This document shows, in pieces, positions 34,858 to 44,020 of a stretch of DNA of 64,000 nucleotides. The position numbers were made by a program, and so were the translations under genes. This DNA comes from Streptomyces pinistramenti (GTDB taxonomy: Bacteria; Actinomycetota; Actinomycetes; Streptomycetales; Streptomycetaceae). The DNA lies in the NCBI RefSeq assembly GCF_020564935.1, contig NZ_JAJCXB010000012.1:93525-157524 (forward strand), read 5' to 3'. The first letter of the stretch is position 1. Each line of letters begins with the position of its first letter. Under the pieces are notes generated by a model. That model searched no databases, was not told where the DNA came from, and worked only from the letters and a program-made list of their open reading frames with translations.

Positions 34858-36996
34858 GTGCCGCAGGCCGCGATCGCCAACACCTTCTGGGCGGGCGTGG
34901 GCCGGCTCGACAAGCCGTCCCGCGCCCGTGTCCACGAGGCGATGGGGAAGCTCCAGCAGTCGACGGTCCACCAGTTGCACGCGGACAAGGGCCTGCACCT
35001 GGAATCCGTGGTCGGCTCGCGTGATCCGCGCATGCGCACGATCCAGGTCGACGACGGGCAGCGCATCGTGCTGCTCGCGCCCGATGATGGCAGCGACGTG
35101 TTCGTCTATGTGGTCTCGCGCGACAAGGCGTACTCCTGGGCCAAGCGGCGGCTGTACTCCGTCAACCCGGTCACCCGCCGTCTCGAAGTGCGTGATCTCA
35201 GCACCATGGAGCAGATCACCCCGTTCTTCGCCCGGGAGGTCGAGGTCGCGTCGAAGCTCTTCTTCGCCAGCCGGCCGGACACCGTGCTGCGGTACCTCGG
35301 TGTCGACGACGTCGCGCTGCGCGCCGCCCGCGTCATCACCGGCAAGGCGCAGTTGGAGACTTTCGGGTCGCTGATGCCGGAGGGCCAGTTCGAGGCGCTG
35401 TGGCTGCTCGCGGAAGGGTTTGCCCCCGACGGCATCTTCCGTGACCTCGTCGCGGCGCGACAGGCGGTCGCCGCCGGCGAACCCGAGGAAAGGCAGGGCG
35501 AGTTGGCGGCCGCTGTCAGCCGTACGCGCAGCCGGATCGCCCTCGTGACCGGGCCCGAGGAACTCGCCGACATCCTCGCCAAGCCCTTCGACGCGTGGCG
35601 GATCTTCCTGCATCCCACCCAGCGGCGGGTGGCCTACCGGCCCGCGTACGTGGGCCCCGCCCGGATCACCGGCGGTTCCGGCGCCGGCAAGAAGGTGGTC
35701 GCCCTGCACCGCGTAAGGCACCTGCTCGGGCGCTCACCCCACACGCGCGTCCTGCTCACCACGTACACCAGCGCGCTCACCCGCTTGCTGCGGTCCGGGC
35801 TCACCCTGCTCCTCGACCACGACCAGGTGCTCCTCGACCGGGTCACCGTCACCACGGTCGACGCCACCGCCCACCGCATCGTGCGGGAGCTGCACGGGAA
35901 ACCGGGGGACGTCCTCGGCGACAAGGACGAGCGGCGGCGCTGGCAGTGCCTGTCCCGCAGGCTCGAACTGCCCTGGGGCGACGCCTTCCTGGTCCAGGAG
36001 TACCGGCATGTGCTGCTCGCCCAGGACCTGCGCGCCCGCGAGGAGTACGAGAAGGGCCTTCGGCGCGGACGCGGCAGCAAGCTGGCGGCCGGGCAGCGTC
36101 CGCGGCTATGGCAGGCGATGACGCAGTTCAAGGAAGAACTCGCCCGCGACTGCGCCTGCACCTGGCTGCAGCCGTGCGCCAGGGCCTCCAGGCTGCTGAA
36201 AGACAGACCGAGCGAGGGCTCCTCGTACGACCATGTGGTGGTGGACGAGGCGCAGGGCCTGCACCCCACCCAGTGGCGGCTGCTGCGGGCGCTGGTGCCC
36301 GAGGGGCCCGACGACCTGTTTCTCACCGGCGACCGCACCAGCTCATCTACGACTCCCGGCTTTCGCTGCGCTCCCTCGGTGTCTCCGTCGCTGGGCATGG
36401 CGCGCGGCTGCGCCTCAACCGCTCCACGGAGGAGATCCTTCGCTGGTCGCGGGCGATGCTCGGCGGTGAACTCGTGGCGGACCTGACGGGTGACGCACCG
36501 GATTCGCTCTCCGGCTACCGGTCCCTGCTACGGGGAGCGGCCCGTGCGCGAGGGGCACGGGACGGAAGCGGCCGAAACCGACGCCGTCGTGCGCACGGTG
36601 GGCGCGTGGGCGGCAGCCGGGGGCGCGCCGTCCGAGATCGCGGTCTGTGCCCGGTTCCACGCGCAGACCGCGCGGATCGGCGACCGGCTCGCCCGGGCGA
36701 GGCTGCCCGTGGTGCGGGTCAAGGACGGGGAGTCCGACGGCGCGGCCGGGGTACGTGTGTCGAGTCTGCACAGCCTGAAGGGCCTTGAGTTCCGCTGCGT
36801 GGTCGTGGCCGGGGTGACCGCGTCGGCGTTCCCGTTCCCGCCGGCGGTGACGCCGGCCGATGTCGATCCCCTGCAGAATGCTACGGACCTCGCGGCCGAA
36901 CGGTGCCTGTTGTTCGTGGCGAGCACCCGGGCGAGAGAGGCGCTGTACATGTCGTACAGCGGACGGCCGAGCGTCTTCCTCGACGGGGTGGGATAG
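34858..36996 (+). pseudogene. UvrD/Rep-family superfamily 1 helicase, two frameshifts
   Basis: An approximately 710-residue SF1 helicase. The GTG start at 34858 has AGGGGGAG just before it; an ATG at 34834 is the alternative. The N-terminal 250 residues are an accessory domain. Walker A is ITGGSGAGKKVVALHRV (about 270) and the DEAQ box is VVVDEAQGLHPTQWRLL (about 460). The frame is lost near 36337 (LFLTGD, then HQLIYDSRLSLRSLGVSVAG in the next frame), consistent with one deleted base, and shifts back near 36530 before ERPVREGHGTEAAET. The terminal part has LHSLKGLEFRCVVVAGVT and FVASTRAREALYMSYSG (motifs V-VI), so all motifs survive in pieces. The gene is preceded by a motif copy shared with the kinases and followed by the methylase. 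It may be recently broken or a sequencing artefact. Confidence 0.8.
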
Positions 36997-37023
36997 CGGG
37001 AAGAGCGATGTCCGCGATCGGCC

Positions 37024-37039
37024 TGTGAACAATGTCAAT
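37024..37039 (+). promoter_or_regulatory. Shared 16-bp motif, site 3
   Basis: TGTGAACAATGTCAAT matches TGTRAAC-N3-GTCRAT. It is 115 bp upstream of the chosen ATG of the HsdM/HsdS-like methylase, in the 158-bp gap after the UvrD-like gene. Confidence 0.65.
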
Positions 37040-37154
37040 ACTCGTGCCTTGCCGTAGTAGTCTGCCGGACGCGCGGGAGGGGGAAAGTGGCTTGATCACA
37101 CGCCCGCAGGTGAGGGAACGTCCGATTTCATCGAGAAACACCCAGGGAGTTCAG

Positions 37155-39176
37155 ATGTCCACGCCGCGTGCCGTACCCGTGTCCCTGGCGGAAATCGCTC
37201 GTCTCGCGGGCGTCGGGCGGGCCGCCGTCAGCAACTGGCGGCGGCGTCATCCGTCGTTCCCCGCCAGGATCGCCGGCACGGACGTCAACCCCCAGTTCTC
37301 CCTCACCGACATCGAGAACTGGCTGCGCGACAACAAGAAGCTCAAGAAGTCCGCCGAGGGTGAATGGCTCTGGCCCCGCTTCGAGGCGCTCGGCGGACGC
37401 GACGAGACGGGGGCGGCGATCGAGGAGGTGGGCAGGAGGCTCGCCGGCCGGGGTGCGGCAGGAGGTGCCGCGTTCCCGGAAGAGACGATGGCGCTGATCG
37501 AGCGGGCCGTGGACCTCGGGCGGCGCGAAGGAGGACCGGAGACCTTCGCCTTTCTGCTCCGCCGCTGGCTCGACGTCCATGTACGCCAGATCGCCACGAC
37601 TCCCGAGCCGCTGGCCGCGCTCATGGCGGAGCTCGCTACTGGCGTCGCGGAAGTGGACGGCGGCGTCACGATGATGGACCCCGCCTGCGGCACCGGTCAC
37701 CTCCTGATGGCCGGGGCGCAGGTGGCCGAGGAGTTGGGCGGTGGGGCACCGACCCTGCTGGGTGGTGAGCGTGATTCCGTACTCGCAGCACTCGCCGAAG
37801 CTCGCCTGAGCCTCGCCGAGGACGCACGGGAGGGAGAGTCGGCGCGCATAGACATCCGCGAAGGGGACTCCCTGCGCGACGCCCCGTTCGCGGACGTCCC
37901 CGCCGACATCGTCCTGTGCAACCCGCCGTTCAGCGAACGGGACTGGGGGTACGAGGAGCTGGCCACGGACACCCGCTGGAGCCACGGGCTGCCGCCGCGT
38001 ACCGAACCCGAACTCGCCTGGGTCCAGCACTGTCTGGCCGTGCTGCGGCCCGGCGGCGCGGCCGTGCTGCTGCTGCCCCCCGCCGTGGCGGCGCGAAAAG
38101 CGGGTCGGCGCATCCGAGGATCGCTGCTGCGCACCGGCCAGCTGAAGGCTGTCGTAGCGCTGCCGCCGGGATGCGCCGCACCGCACAGCGTCTCCCTGCA
38201 CCTGTGGGTGCTGCGGGCGCCCGTACCAGGTGAAGAGCCACACGCAGGAGGCCACCTGCTGGTGGCCGACGGCGTGTCCCGCTTTCCCAGGGATCCGGGC
38301 CGTGAGTGGGCCCCCGATTGGACGGCGATCGGCGGCTTCGTGCGCGAGGCCGTTGGGCGGACGGATCCGGCCGAGGTCTCTCCCTTCGTGCGACGCGTAC
38401 CTGTTATCGAGCTCCTCGACGACGAGGTGGACCTCACTCCGGGGCGCCACATCAGCTTGTCCCCGGCGGACACCGCGCCCCGACTGGCTGCATCCTGGCG
38501 GGAGTTCAAGGACATCGCTGCCTCGGTGACCAAGTCGGCCCGGCTGCTCGCGGCGCTCGAACTGGCCTCTGGCGCACAGGACTCGCCGACGGCGACCACC
38601 GTCGCCGAACTGGCGCGGGCGGGGGCGCTCACCCTGCGCGGCGGCCAGCAACCACCGGAGGCGGCAGTCCGCACCGGGGCGCCGTCCGCCGAGGGCATTC
38701 CGCTCCTGACGGTTCCCGACCTTCTGTCGGGCGGCGACCCCAGGGGACACCTCGCCGCCGACGATCCCGCGGTGCACGAGGCCCTGATCGCCGAACCCGG
38801 GGACATCGTGGTGGTGGGGGTGGCGCGGGCGTTCTCGGCTTGGGTTCATGAAGGGCTGCCGACCGCTCTGGGCCCCCAACTGCACGCCGTGCGGGTGCAG
38901 CCCGAGCAGCTCGATGCCTGGTTCCTCGCCGGTTCGTTGCGCGCCCCGGCCAACGTCCGGCAGGCCAGGACGCACGCGACGAGCTCTTCCCGCATCGATG
39001 TCCGGCGCCTCCAGGTCCGCCAGGTGCCGCTCCGTGAACAGCGGCGCTACGGTGAGGCGTTCCGCGAGATCGCCGCCTTCGAACAGATGGCGCGGCGCAC
39101 CGCCGAGCTCGGCGCGGAGCTCGTCCACGACCTCGGCGACGAACTGGCGGCCGGGCGGCTCGTGGGCGGGGTGTAG
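37155..39176 (+). CDS. Type I-like N6-adenine methylase with N-terminal HTH and HsdS-like C-terminus
   Basis: 673 aa from the ATG at 37155 (GGGAG six bases upstream), which starts exactly at a helix-turn-helix (VSLAEIARLAGVGRAAVSNW). A helical linker is followed by AdoMet motif I MMDPACGTGHLLMAGA (about 175) and motif IV VLCNPPFSERDW (about 255). The last 200 residues (RIDVRRLQVRQVPLREQRRY and a helical pair) resemble one half of an HsdS specificity subunit, making this an M-S fusion. No HsdR is nearby, so it is an orphan modification enzyme or works with the adjacent helicase and nucleases. The HTH could bind the shared 16-bp motif upstream. It is convergent with the second kinase. Confidence 0.9.
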   Translation: MSTPRAVPVSLAEIARLAGVGRAAVSNWRRRHPSFPARIAGTDVNPQFSLTDIENWLRDNKKLKKSAEGEWLWPRFEALGGRDETGAAIEEVGRRLAGRGAAGGAAFPEETMALIERAVDLGRREGGPETFAFLLRRWLDVHVRQIATTPEPLAALMAELATGVAEVDGGVTMMDPACGTGHLLMAGAQVAEELGGGAPTLLGGERDSVLAALAEARLSLAEDAREGESARIDIREGDSLRDAPFADVPADIVLCNPPFSERDWGYEELATDTRWSHGLPPRTEPELAWVQHCLAVLRPGGAAVLLLPPAVAARKAGRRIRGSLLRTGQLKAVVALPPGCAAPHSVSLHLWVLRAPVPGEEPHAGGHLLVADGVSRFPRDPGREWAPDWTAIGGFVREAVGRTDPAEVSPFVRRVPVIELLDDEVDLTPGRHISLSPADTAPRLAASWREFKDIAASVTKSARLLAALELASGAQDSPTATTVAELARAGALTLRGGQQPPEAAVRTGAPSAEGIPLLTVPDLLSGGDPRGHLAADDPAVHEALIAEPGDIVVVGVARAFSAWVHEGLPTALGPQLHAVRVQPEQLDAWFLAGSLRAPANVRQARTHATSSSRIDVRRLQVRQVPLREQRRYGEAFREIAAFEQMARRTAELGAELVHDLGDELAAGRLVGGV

Positions 39177-39257
39177 CGCGCTCGGGCGCCGGCGCACGGT
39201 GGCGGGGCGTACGGGGGTGCGGAGAGGCGAAGCGCATCAGGTCGCCTCGCTGTGCGG

Positions 39258-40766
39258 TCAGGCCCCCGACCTGCCCTGGCCGTCCGCGTCCGCGAGCCGG
39301 GCCGAGAGCTGGGCATCAACCTCGTGCCGTACGGACTCGACCTGTTCGGCGAGTTCGCGCGGCAGACCCGCGGCCGTACGTCCCGCAGCATCGACAGTGG
39401 CGACGGCGGCCTCCAGTTCACCGAAGGCGAGGCGGCATTCGGCCAGCCGCAGCCGGATCACCGCGCGCTCCGCCCGCTCGGCCGGACCGTCGCCGTGCAG
39501 GAGAGCGTCGTCGATGCCCTGGTAGAGACGGGCCGCGGAGCCGAAGTCTCCGGCCAGCCGGAGCCCGTCCGCCGCTCCCCGCCACACGCGGCGCACCAGC
39601 GGGCGGCGCTCTCCCCACTCCCTGCGCACCCGCTCCGCCAGTTCGCACAGCCGGCCGGCCGCGTCACCTGTTTCGCCGGCGGCGATCTCCGACTCGGCCC
39701 GCGTGCAGAGCAGTTCTACCGCGCGGGTGTCCAGCCACTCCTCCTCGCCTGCCGCAGGGGACGTGACAGGTGGCGCGGCGGGAGCGCGGCGCGTGTGCGG
39801 AACCCGGTCCGCAGGTCGGCGGAGCGGGGCCGTGGGGTCGGGGCGGGTGCGCGGCCGGGGTTCGGGGTCGCCAGGTTGGGGGCCGAACGGGGCGAGGACC
39901 TCCAGGACCTCGTCGACGGGCGGTCGCTGCCCGGGCTGCTTGGCGAGCATGCGGATCACCAGGTTGTCGATCGCCTCGGGGATGCCCGCGGCGTACACAC
40001 TCGGCGGCAGCGGCTCCTCGTATAGATGCCTCTCGGTCAGACCGGCGTCCGCGCCGAGCGGGAACGGCGGGCGTCCGGTGAGCAGTTCGTAGAAGACGCA
40101 GCCGAAGCAGTACACGTCCGTGCGCGCGGTGGGCTCGCGCTCCAGGAGTTGTTCGGGCGCCAGGTAGCCGCGGGTGCCCAGCGTGGAACCGTGCGCCGTG
40201 TACCGGGTGGCGTCGGCCCGGAGCGGCTTGGCGATGCCGAAGTCGATGAGGACGACCGTCCCTTCGTCGTCGATCATGATGTTGGGGGGCTTGAGGTCCC
40301 GGTGCACGACAGGCAACGTGTGCGCGCAGGCCAGTGCTCCTGCCACCTGTACGGCGACGGTGATCGCCGTCGTCGGCGGCAGCGGTGTGTGCTCGTCGAG
40401 GAAGGTCCGCAGACTCACCCCGGTCACCAAACGCATGGCGATGTACGGCACGCCCCGGTGCGATCCGCTGCCGTACAGCTCCGTGATGCCCGGGTGGTCG
40501 AGCGTGCCCAGGAGCGTGGCCTCGCGCCGGAACCGGGCGTTCCTGACGGTGAGTTCGGCCGCCCTCTCTTCCGGGTCCAGGGCATACAGGGCCTCGGAGT
40601 CGTGGCGCAGGAACTTCACCGCGACCTCGCGGCCCGGGGAGACCTCGCGGGCGCGCCAGACGTGGGCCATCCCGCCCTTGCCGAGCGACTCCGTCAACTC
40701 GTAGCGCCCGTCGATCAGATCACCTGTGCCGGGCCTGTACATCTCCGCATACGAATCCGCGTCCAC
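39258..40766 (-). CDS. Ser/Thr protein kinase with TPR-like C-terminus, pPIWI-RE module
   Basis: 502 aa from the GTG at 40766 (AAGGAG nine bases upstream). An in-frame ATG at 40742 and a longer start at 40805 are alternatives. Kinase signatures: GKGGMAHVW, VAVKFL, catalytic loop HRDLKPPN, DFG in VVLIDFGIAKP, and APEQ. The kinase domain ends about residue 275. A Pro/Arg linker follows, then about 150 residues of alpha-helical pairs of TPR/SEL1 style (ARLYQGIDDALLHGDGPAER and following). There is no transmembrane segment, so it is cytosolic. It is divergent from the nuclease-REase-helicase-pPIWI operon across a region with motif site 2, mirroring the kinase at 15.8-16.8 kb. Confidence 0.93.
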   Translation of the reverse strand: MDADSYAEMYRPGTGDLIDGRYELTESLGKGGMAHVWRAREVSPGREVAVKFLRHDSEALYALDPEERAAELTVRNARFRREATLLGTLDHPGITELYGSGSHRGVPYIAMRLVTGVSLRTFLDEHTPLPPTTAITVAVQVAGALACAHTLPVVHRDLKPPNIMIDDEGTVVLIDFGIAKPLRADATRYTAHGSTLGTRGYLAPEQLLEREPTARTDVYCFGCVFYELLTGRPPFPLGADAGLTERHLYEEPLPPSVYAAGIPEAIDNLVIRMLAKQPGQRPPVDEVLEVLAPFGPQPGDPEPRPRTRPDPTAPLRRPADRVPHTRRAPAAPPVTSPAAGEEEWLDTRAVELLCTRAESEIAAGETGDAAGRLCELAERVRREWGERRPLVRRVWRGAADGLRLAGDFGSAARLYQGIDDALLHGDGPAERAERAVIRLRLAECRLAFGELEAAVATVDAAGRTAAGLPRELAEQVESVRHEVDAQLSARLADADGQGRSGA

Positions 40767-40841
40767 GCCGCGCCGCTCCTTCGCCTCCTGCACCATTCGG
40801 CACACCAGAGTAGCGTGAAGCGGTCATCTTGTAGAGTACGC

Positions 40842-40857
40842 ATCGACTTAGTTCACA
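40842..40857 (-). promoter_or_regulatory. Shared 16-bp motif, site 2
   Basis: The minus strand reads TGTGAACTAAGTCGAT, matching TGTRAAC-N3-GTCRAT. It lies between the second kinase and the pPIWI-RE operon. Extended alignment with site 1 (plus-strand reading) shows 17 of 21 identical positions from GACT through GCATG (40845-40865 against 16907-16927). Confidence 0.7.
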
Positions 40858-40938
40858 GACGCATGTCATGCTTGAGTCGTGTTCGGGACGTCGTGCGGGA
40901 ATGTGTGAAGCCCTGCGGTTCTGGACGTCCTCCTGCCC

Positions 40939-42759
40939 ATGCCGCCCTCCACGGGGGTCACCATGCAGAATCCACCGGGCGTCGCCGGAGACGACTGGCT
41001 GATCAGGGCGAGTCCCCGGATGGCTCGGCCCGACGCCGCGGCCTGCCCCACGCACCGCCGCATCGCGATGCGGCCCCAGCTCGTGGCCGAACCGGCCGTG
41101 CCGTTCCTGCCCACGCCGTACGAGGAGTTCGGGTTCGGCCCGCTCTTCACGGCGCTCGACCTCGTGGAGCACCACGGCTGGTCCGTCGAGCGGGTGTGCA
41201 CAGAACTGCGCGGCACCCGCGGCTCGTTCCGGGGCAGGGGCGCACCGGTCCACCCCGTCCACCTCGCGTGGGTCGCGCACGCACTTGAGCGGTACGTCGC
41301 GGCCCGTGCCCGAGAGCAAGCTGCCGCCGAGGAGTCGGGGATGCCGCCTACCCTGGCGGTCAAACACCCGTGGACGTGGCGAACACGCCGCACGGATGCA
41401 CCCGACCCGCGCGGCGCCCGGCAGTACGAGCACACCCTGTGGGGCCGCATGTACGCTTCCGTCGACGGGACGGTGCGCGACCTGTGGTATCCCTCGCTGG
41501 GTCGGGCCAAGACCAGTCGCCCCGAGGCCGAACTCGGTGCCGTGGCACAGGTAATGGCACACGGGGCCCCCACGCTGCGGCGCAGGGCGCGGGACGAGCC
41601 CCCGGTCGAGGCGACCGACACCACCCGCCCGCCTGCCCTGGTGCGCGTCTTCGACGTGGGGTGCGCCGATGGTTCGGTCGAACCGTTGCTCGGCGTGACA
41701 CCACGGTTCGGCGAAGGGCCTGTTGAGGCAAGGAAGCGGTTCGAGGGCGACGCCGTGCCGGCGTTCCTCGCCGCTGCGGCCGCGACGGGCACCCGGCCCG
41801 GCGAGAGCTGCGTCGGCTGCAAGGCCATCGCCGGCTGTACGGACCTGATGCGCGCCCCGAGTCTGTGGGGAGGACGGCGCCCGTCCGCCGCCCGCAAGCG
41901 CCGTTCCGTCTCCGCCTGGGATCTGCGCCTGTACGCCGAATGTCCCGCCCAGTACCACCTAGTGCGGCGCCTGCATCTCAACGATCTGTCCACCGAGAAC
42001 GAGGGAGCACGGCGCGGCAGGGCTGTCGACTCCTGGTTGGACGCGCGACACGGCGAACGGCTGGTGCGCGGCTGCCGGGACCGCGCGGCCCCCGATTCGG
42101 CCGCGCTACGGTCCGGGACCGGTCTGGACGACGTGTACGCACGTGAGGCCGCCGGAATGCTGGCCGAGCACCGGCTGCTGTGCCCACTCAACGGACTCGA
42201 CGCCGACGAGCGCGTACTCGTACAGCACCGGGTGACGGCCTACGTGCCCGAACTCGATGTCGTTGTCCTCGCCGTACCCGATCTGGTGTACACCCATCGC
42301 GGCCGGTGGATCTGGCGCGAGACCAAAACGTCTGCCCGTCCGATGTGGGAGCGGGAGCCGCTGTTGCGCACATACCCGCAACTGGCCCTCGGGGTCCTGC
42401 TGTTCCACGCGGGAGCGCTGGGTGACGACCCACGCCGCTCCTGGGTCGAACTGGAGCATCTGCGCGAGGGCCACGGAGAGAGCAGGCTCGAACGCGTCGA
42501 CCCTGGCCGCGTGGAGATCGTCGACGAAGCCCGGGACGTCATCGCCGACCTCGCCCAGCCGCTCCTGGACGACACCACGTACGAACCGAGGACCGGGCGC
42601 CATTGCCACGGCTGTCAGGCACGGACCTGGTGCCGGCCCGGCACCGCCTACGTCACCGACCATCCGCTGCCGCATGGCCCCGGCGCGCCCTCACATGCCG
42701 ACGAGCCGAAGCCGAGCGCTCCGCTGCCATCGCAAGGAGGTCTTCCGGTCCATGACTGA
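40939..42759 (+). CDS. Cas4/RecB-like PD-(D/E)XK nuclease with Cys cluster
   Basis: 606 aa from the ATG at 40939 (weak ribosome site; an ATG at 40963 is possible). The nuclease core has the signature VPDLVYTHRGRWIWRETKTS (about 445-465; Asp then E-x-K). Cysteines lie before and after it (CVGCKAIAGC about 291-300, CPAQYHL about 334, CHGCQARTWC about 556-565) and could bind an Fe-S cluster as in Cas4/AddB nucleases. The N-terminal 280 residues are of unknown fold and include two aromatic-rich segments. It is the first gene of a four-gene operon with tightly overlapping neighbours (8-bp overlap with the REase gene). Probable role: DNA end processing for the pPIWI-RE system. Confidence 0.85.
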   Translation: MPPSTGVTMQNPPGVAGDDWLIRASPRMARPDAAACPTHRRIAMRPQLVAEPAVPFLPTPYEEFGFGPLFTALDLVEHHGWSVERVCTELRGTRGSFRGRGAPVHPVHLAWVAHALERYVAARAREQAAAEESGMPPTLAVKHPWTWRTRRTDAPDPRGARQYEHTLWGRMYASVDGTVRDLWYPSLGRAKTSRPEAELGAVAQVMAHGAPTLRRRARDEPPVEATDTTRPPALVRVFDVGCADGSVEPLLGVTPRFGEGPVEARKRFEGDAVPAFLAAAAATGTRPGESCVGCKAIAGCTDLMRAPSLWGGRRPSAARKRRSVSAWDLRLYAECPAQYHLVRRLHLNDLSTENEGARRGRAVDSWLDARHGERLVRGCRDRAAPDSAALRSGTGLDDVYAREAAGMLAEHRLLCPLNGLDADERVLVQHRVTAYVPELDVVVLAVPDLVYTHRGRWIWRETKTSARPMWEREPLLRTYPQLALGVLLFHAGALGDDPRRSWVELEHLREGHGESRLERVDPGRVEIVDEARDVIADLAQPLLDDTTYEPRTGRHCHGCQARTWCRPGTAYVTDHPLPHGPGAPSHADEPKPSAPLPSQGGLPVHD

Positions 42760-44020
42760 CCAACAGCTCAAACCGGACTGGCTGTTCAACCCGGGCGTCG
42801 TCCTGTTGCGGGACGTGGCCACCGCCGTCCTGCATCTCGCTGCCGTCGGCGACCTCGACGCCTTCACCCTGCCCTACCCGCCCGGTGCGCAGCGTGCCCT
42901 GGACGCCCTGGTTCTGCAGTGTCTGCGCAACAGGGCCACCCCCCCGGCAGGCGTACCGGAGATGATCCGCTGGGCCCGCGCCCGGCCCCTCAGCAGCTGG
43001 CCCCTCGACCAGCTGCCCCCCGACCTGTTCGACGCCGCGGACCGGCTGATCGACGAGGTCTCGGGAGAACCCGCACAGCTCTGCCACGAACTCGCCGTAC
43101 GTGGATATGGCGACAGCACCGGGCGGCAGTACGACCGCCTGGTCATCCACGAGGCACTGCGGGCCTGCCGCGCGATGTCGTCGCCCGAGTCGTACACGGC
43201 CTTCCGCCGCCTCCTGGTCACCCAGCCTGTACTCACGGAGGGCGACTGGGCAGAGATCAGCTGCGACCTCTTCCTCGACCCGGTCCGGTTCCTCGTCGAG
43301 GAGATCTACGCCCCCGTCCCCGCCGGGTTCCGGCGGGACGGCTCGTGTCTGTGCTGCCATCGCTGTCTGATCCTGCTGCACCCGGTGTCCGACACCGAGT
43401 GGTGGTGCGAGCGGGATCAATGCCGGCACCGGGGGCCCGCGCCGCACGGCCGGGAACTCGTGGCGGCCGAGGTCGGAGAGCTGCGCCAGCTGCGCAAACC
43501 GCTGCGGTTGTTCGTCACCGGTCCCGGACAGGCGGAGACCGCCCTGGAGCACGAGCTGCGGGCGCTGGGGCTCACCGTCGAGATGTGGCCCAACTTCGAC
43601 TCGTACGACGTGCGCGTCACGTTCCCCGATGGCCATGTGTGGGCCGTGGACGTCAAGGACTGGGCGCATCCGGCCTTCCTTGGGCGCAGCGCGACCGCGG
43701 TGCGCGCCGAACCTCCCTACGACGAAGCCTGCTGGGTCGTTCCGGAGTTCAGGGTTCGCGCACGCCGCGACTACCTCGACAGCTATGCCAGGGAGCGGGG
43801 CGCCCAGGCAGGTGGACTGCGGCTACTCACGGACAGACAGCTGGTGCGGGCCGCACGGCTGCGGTTGTCCGGTGACTGGGGGCCGGACGCCTCTATCGGT
43901 CCGCTCAACACCGGAGCGGACGAACCGTCGGGGCCCGGCCGACGAAGCACCGGGAACCGCCCCGCGGACAACACGACACGGGCTGAGGACGCCGGGCAGG
44001 ACGGAGCGGACGATGCGTGA
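42752..44020 (+). CDS. PD-(D/E)XK restriction endonuclease of the pPIWI-RE system
   Basis: 422 aa from the ATG at 42752 (AAGGAGG ten bases upstream), inside the end of the previous gene. The N-terminal 190 residues are helical. A zinc-ribbon-like cluster follows (CLCCHRCLILLHP, CERDQC, about 198-225). The C-terminal nuclease core is LTVEMWPNFDSYDVRVTFPD and then VWAVDVKDWAHP (about 275-305), giving the D...D-x-K catalytic set. In the published description of pPIWI-RE operons (Burroughs, Iyer and Aravind), an REase of this type sits between a DinG-like helicase and the pPIWI-RE protein. Here it precedes both. The C-terminal 60 residues are low-complexity. Confidence 0.88.
   Translation: MTDQQLKPDWLFNPGVVLLRDVATAVLHLAAVGDLDAFTLPYPPGAQRALDALVLQCLRNRATPPAGVPEMIRWARARPLSSWPLDQLPPDLFDAADRLIDEVSGEPAQLCHELAVRGYGDSTGRQYDRLVIHEALRACRAMSSPESYTAFRRLLVTQPVLTEGDWAEISCDLFLDPVRFLVEEIYAPVPAGFRRDGSCLCCHRCLILLHPVSDTEWWCERDQCRHRGPAPHGRELVAAEVGELRQLRKPLRLFVTGPGQAETALEHELRALGLTVEMWPNFDSYDVRVTFPDGHVWAVDVKDWAHPAFLGRSATAVRAEPPYDEACWVVPEFRVRARRDYLDSYARERGAQAGGLRLLTDRQLVRAARLRLSGDWGPDASIGPLNTGADEPSGPGRRSTGNRPADNTTRAEDAGQDGADDA

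Noticed and set aside
37032..37154. An N-terminal extension of the methylase
   Set aside because: The ATG at 37155 has a good GGGAG site and begins right at the HTH; the extension is polar without fold and would reach close to the shared motif.
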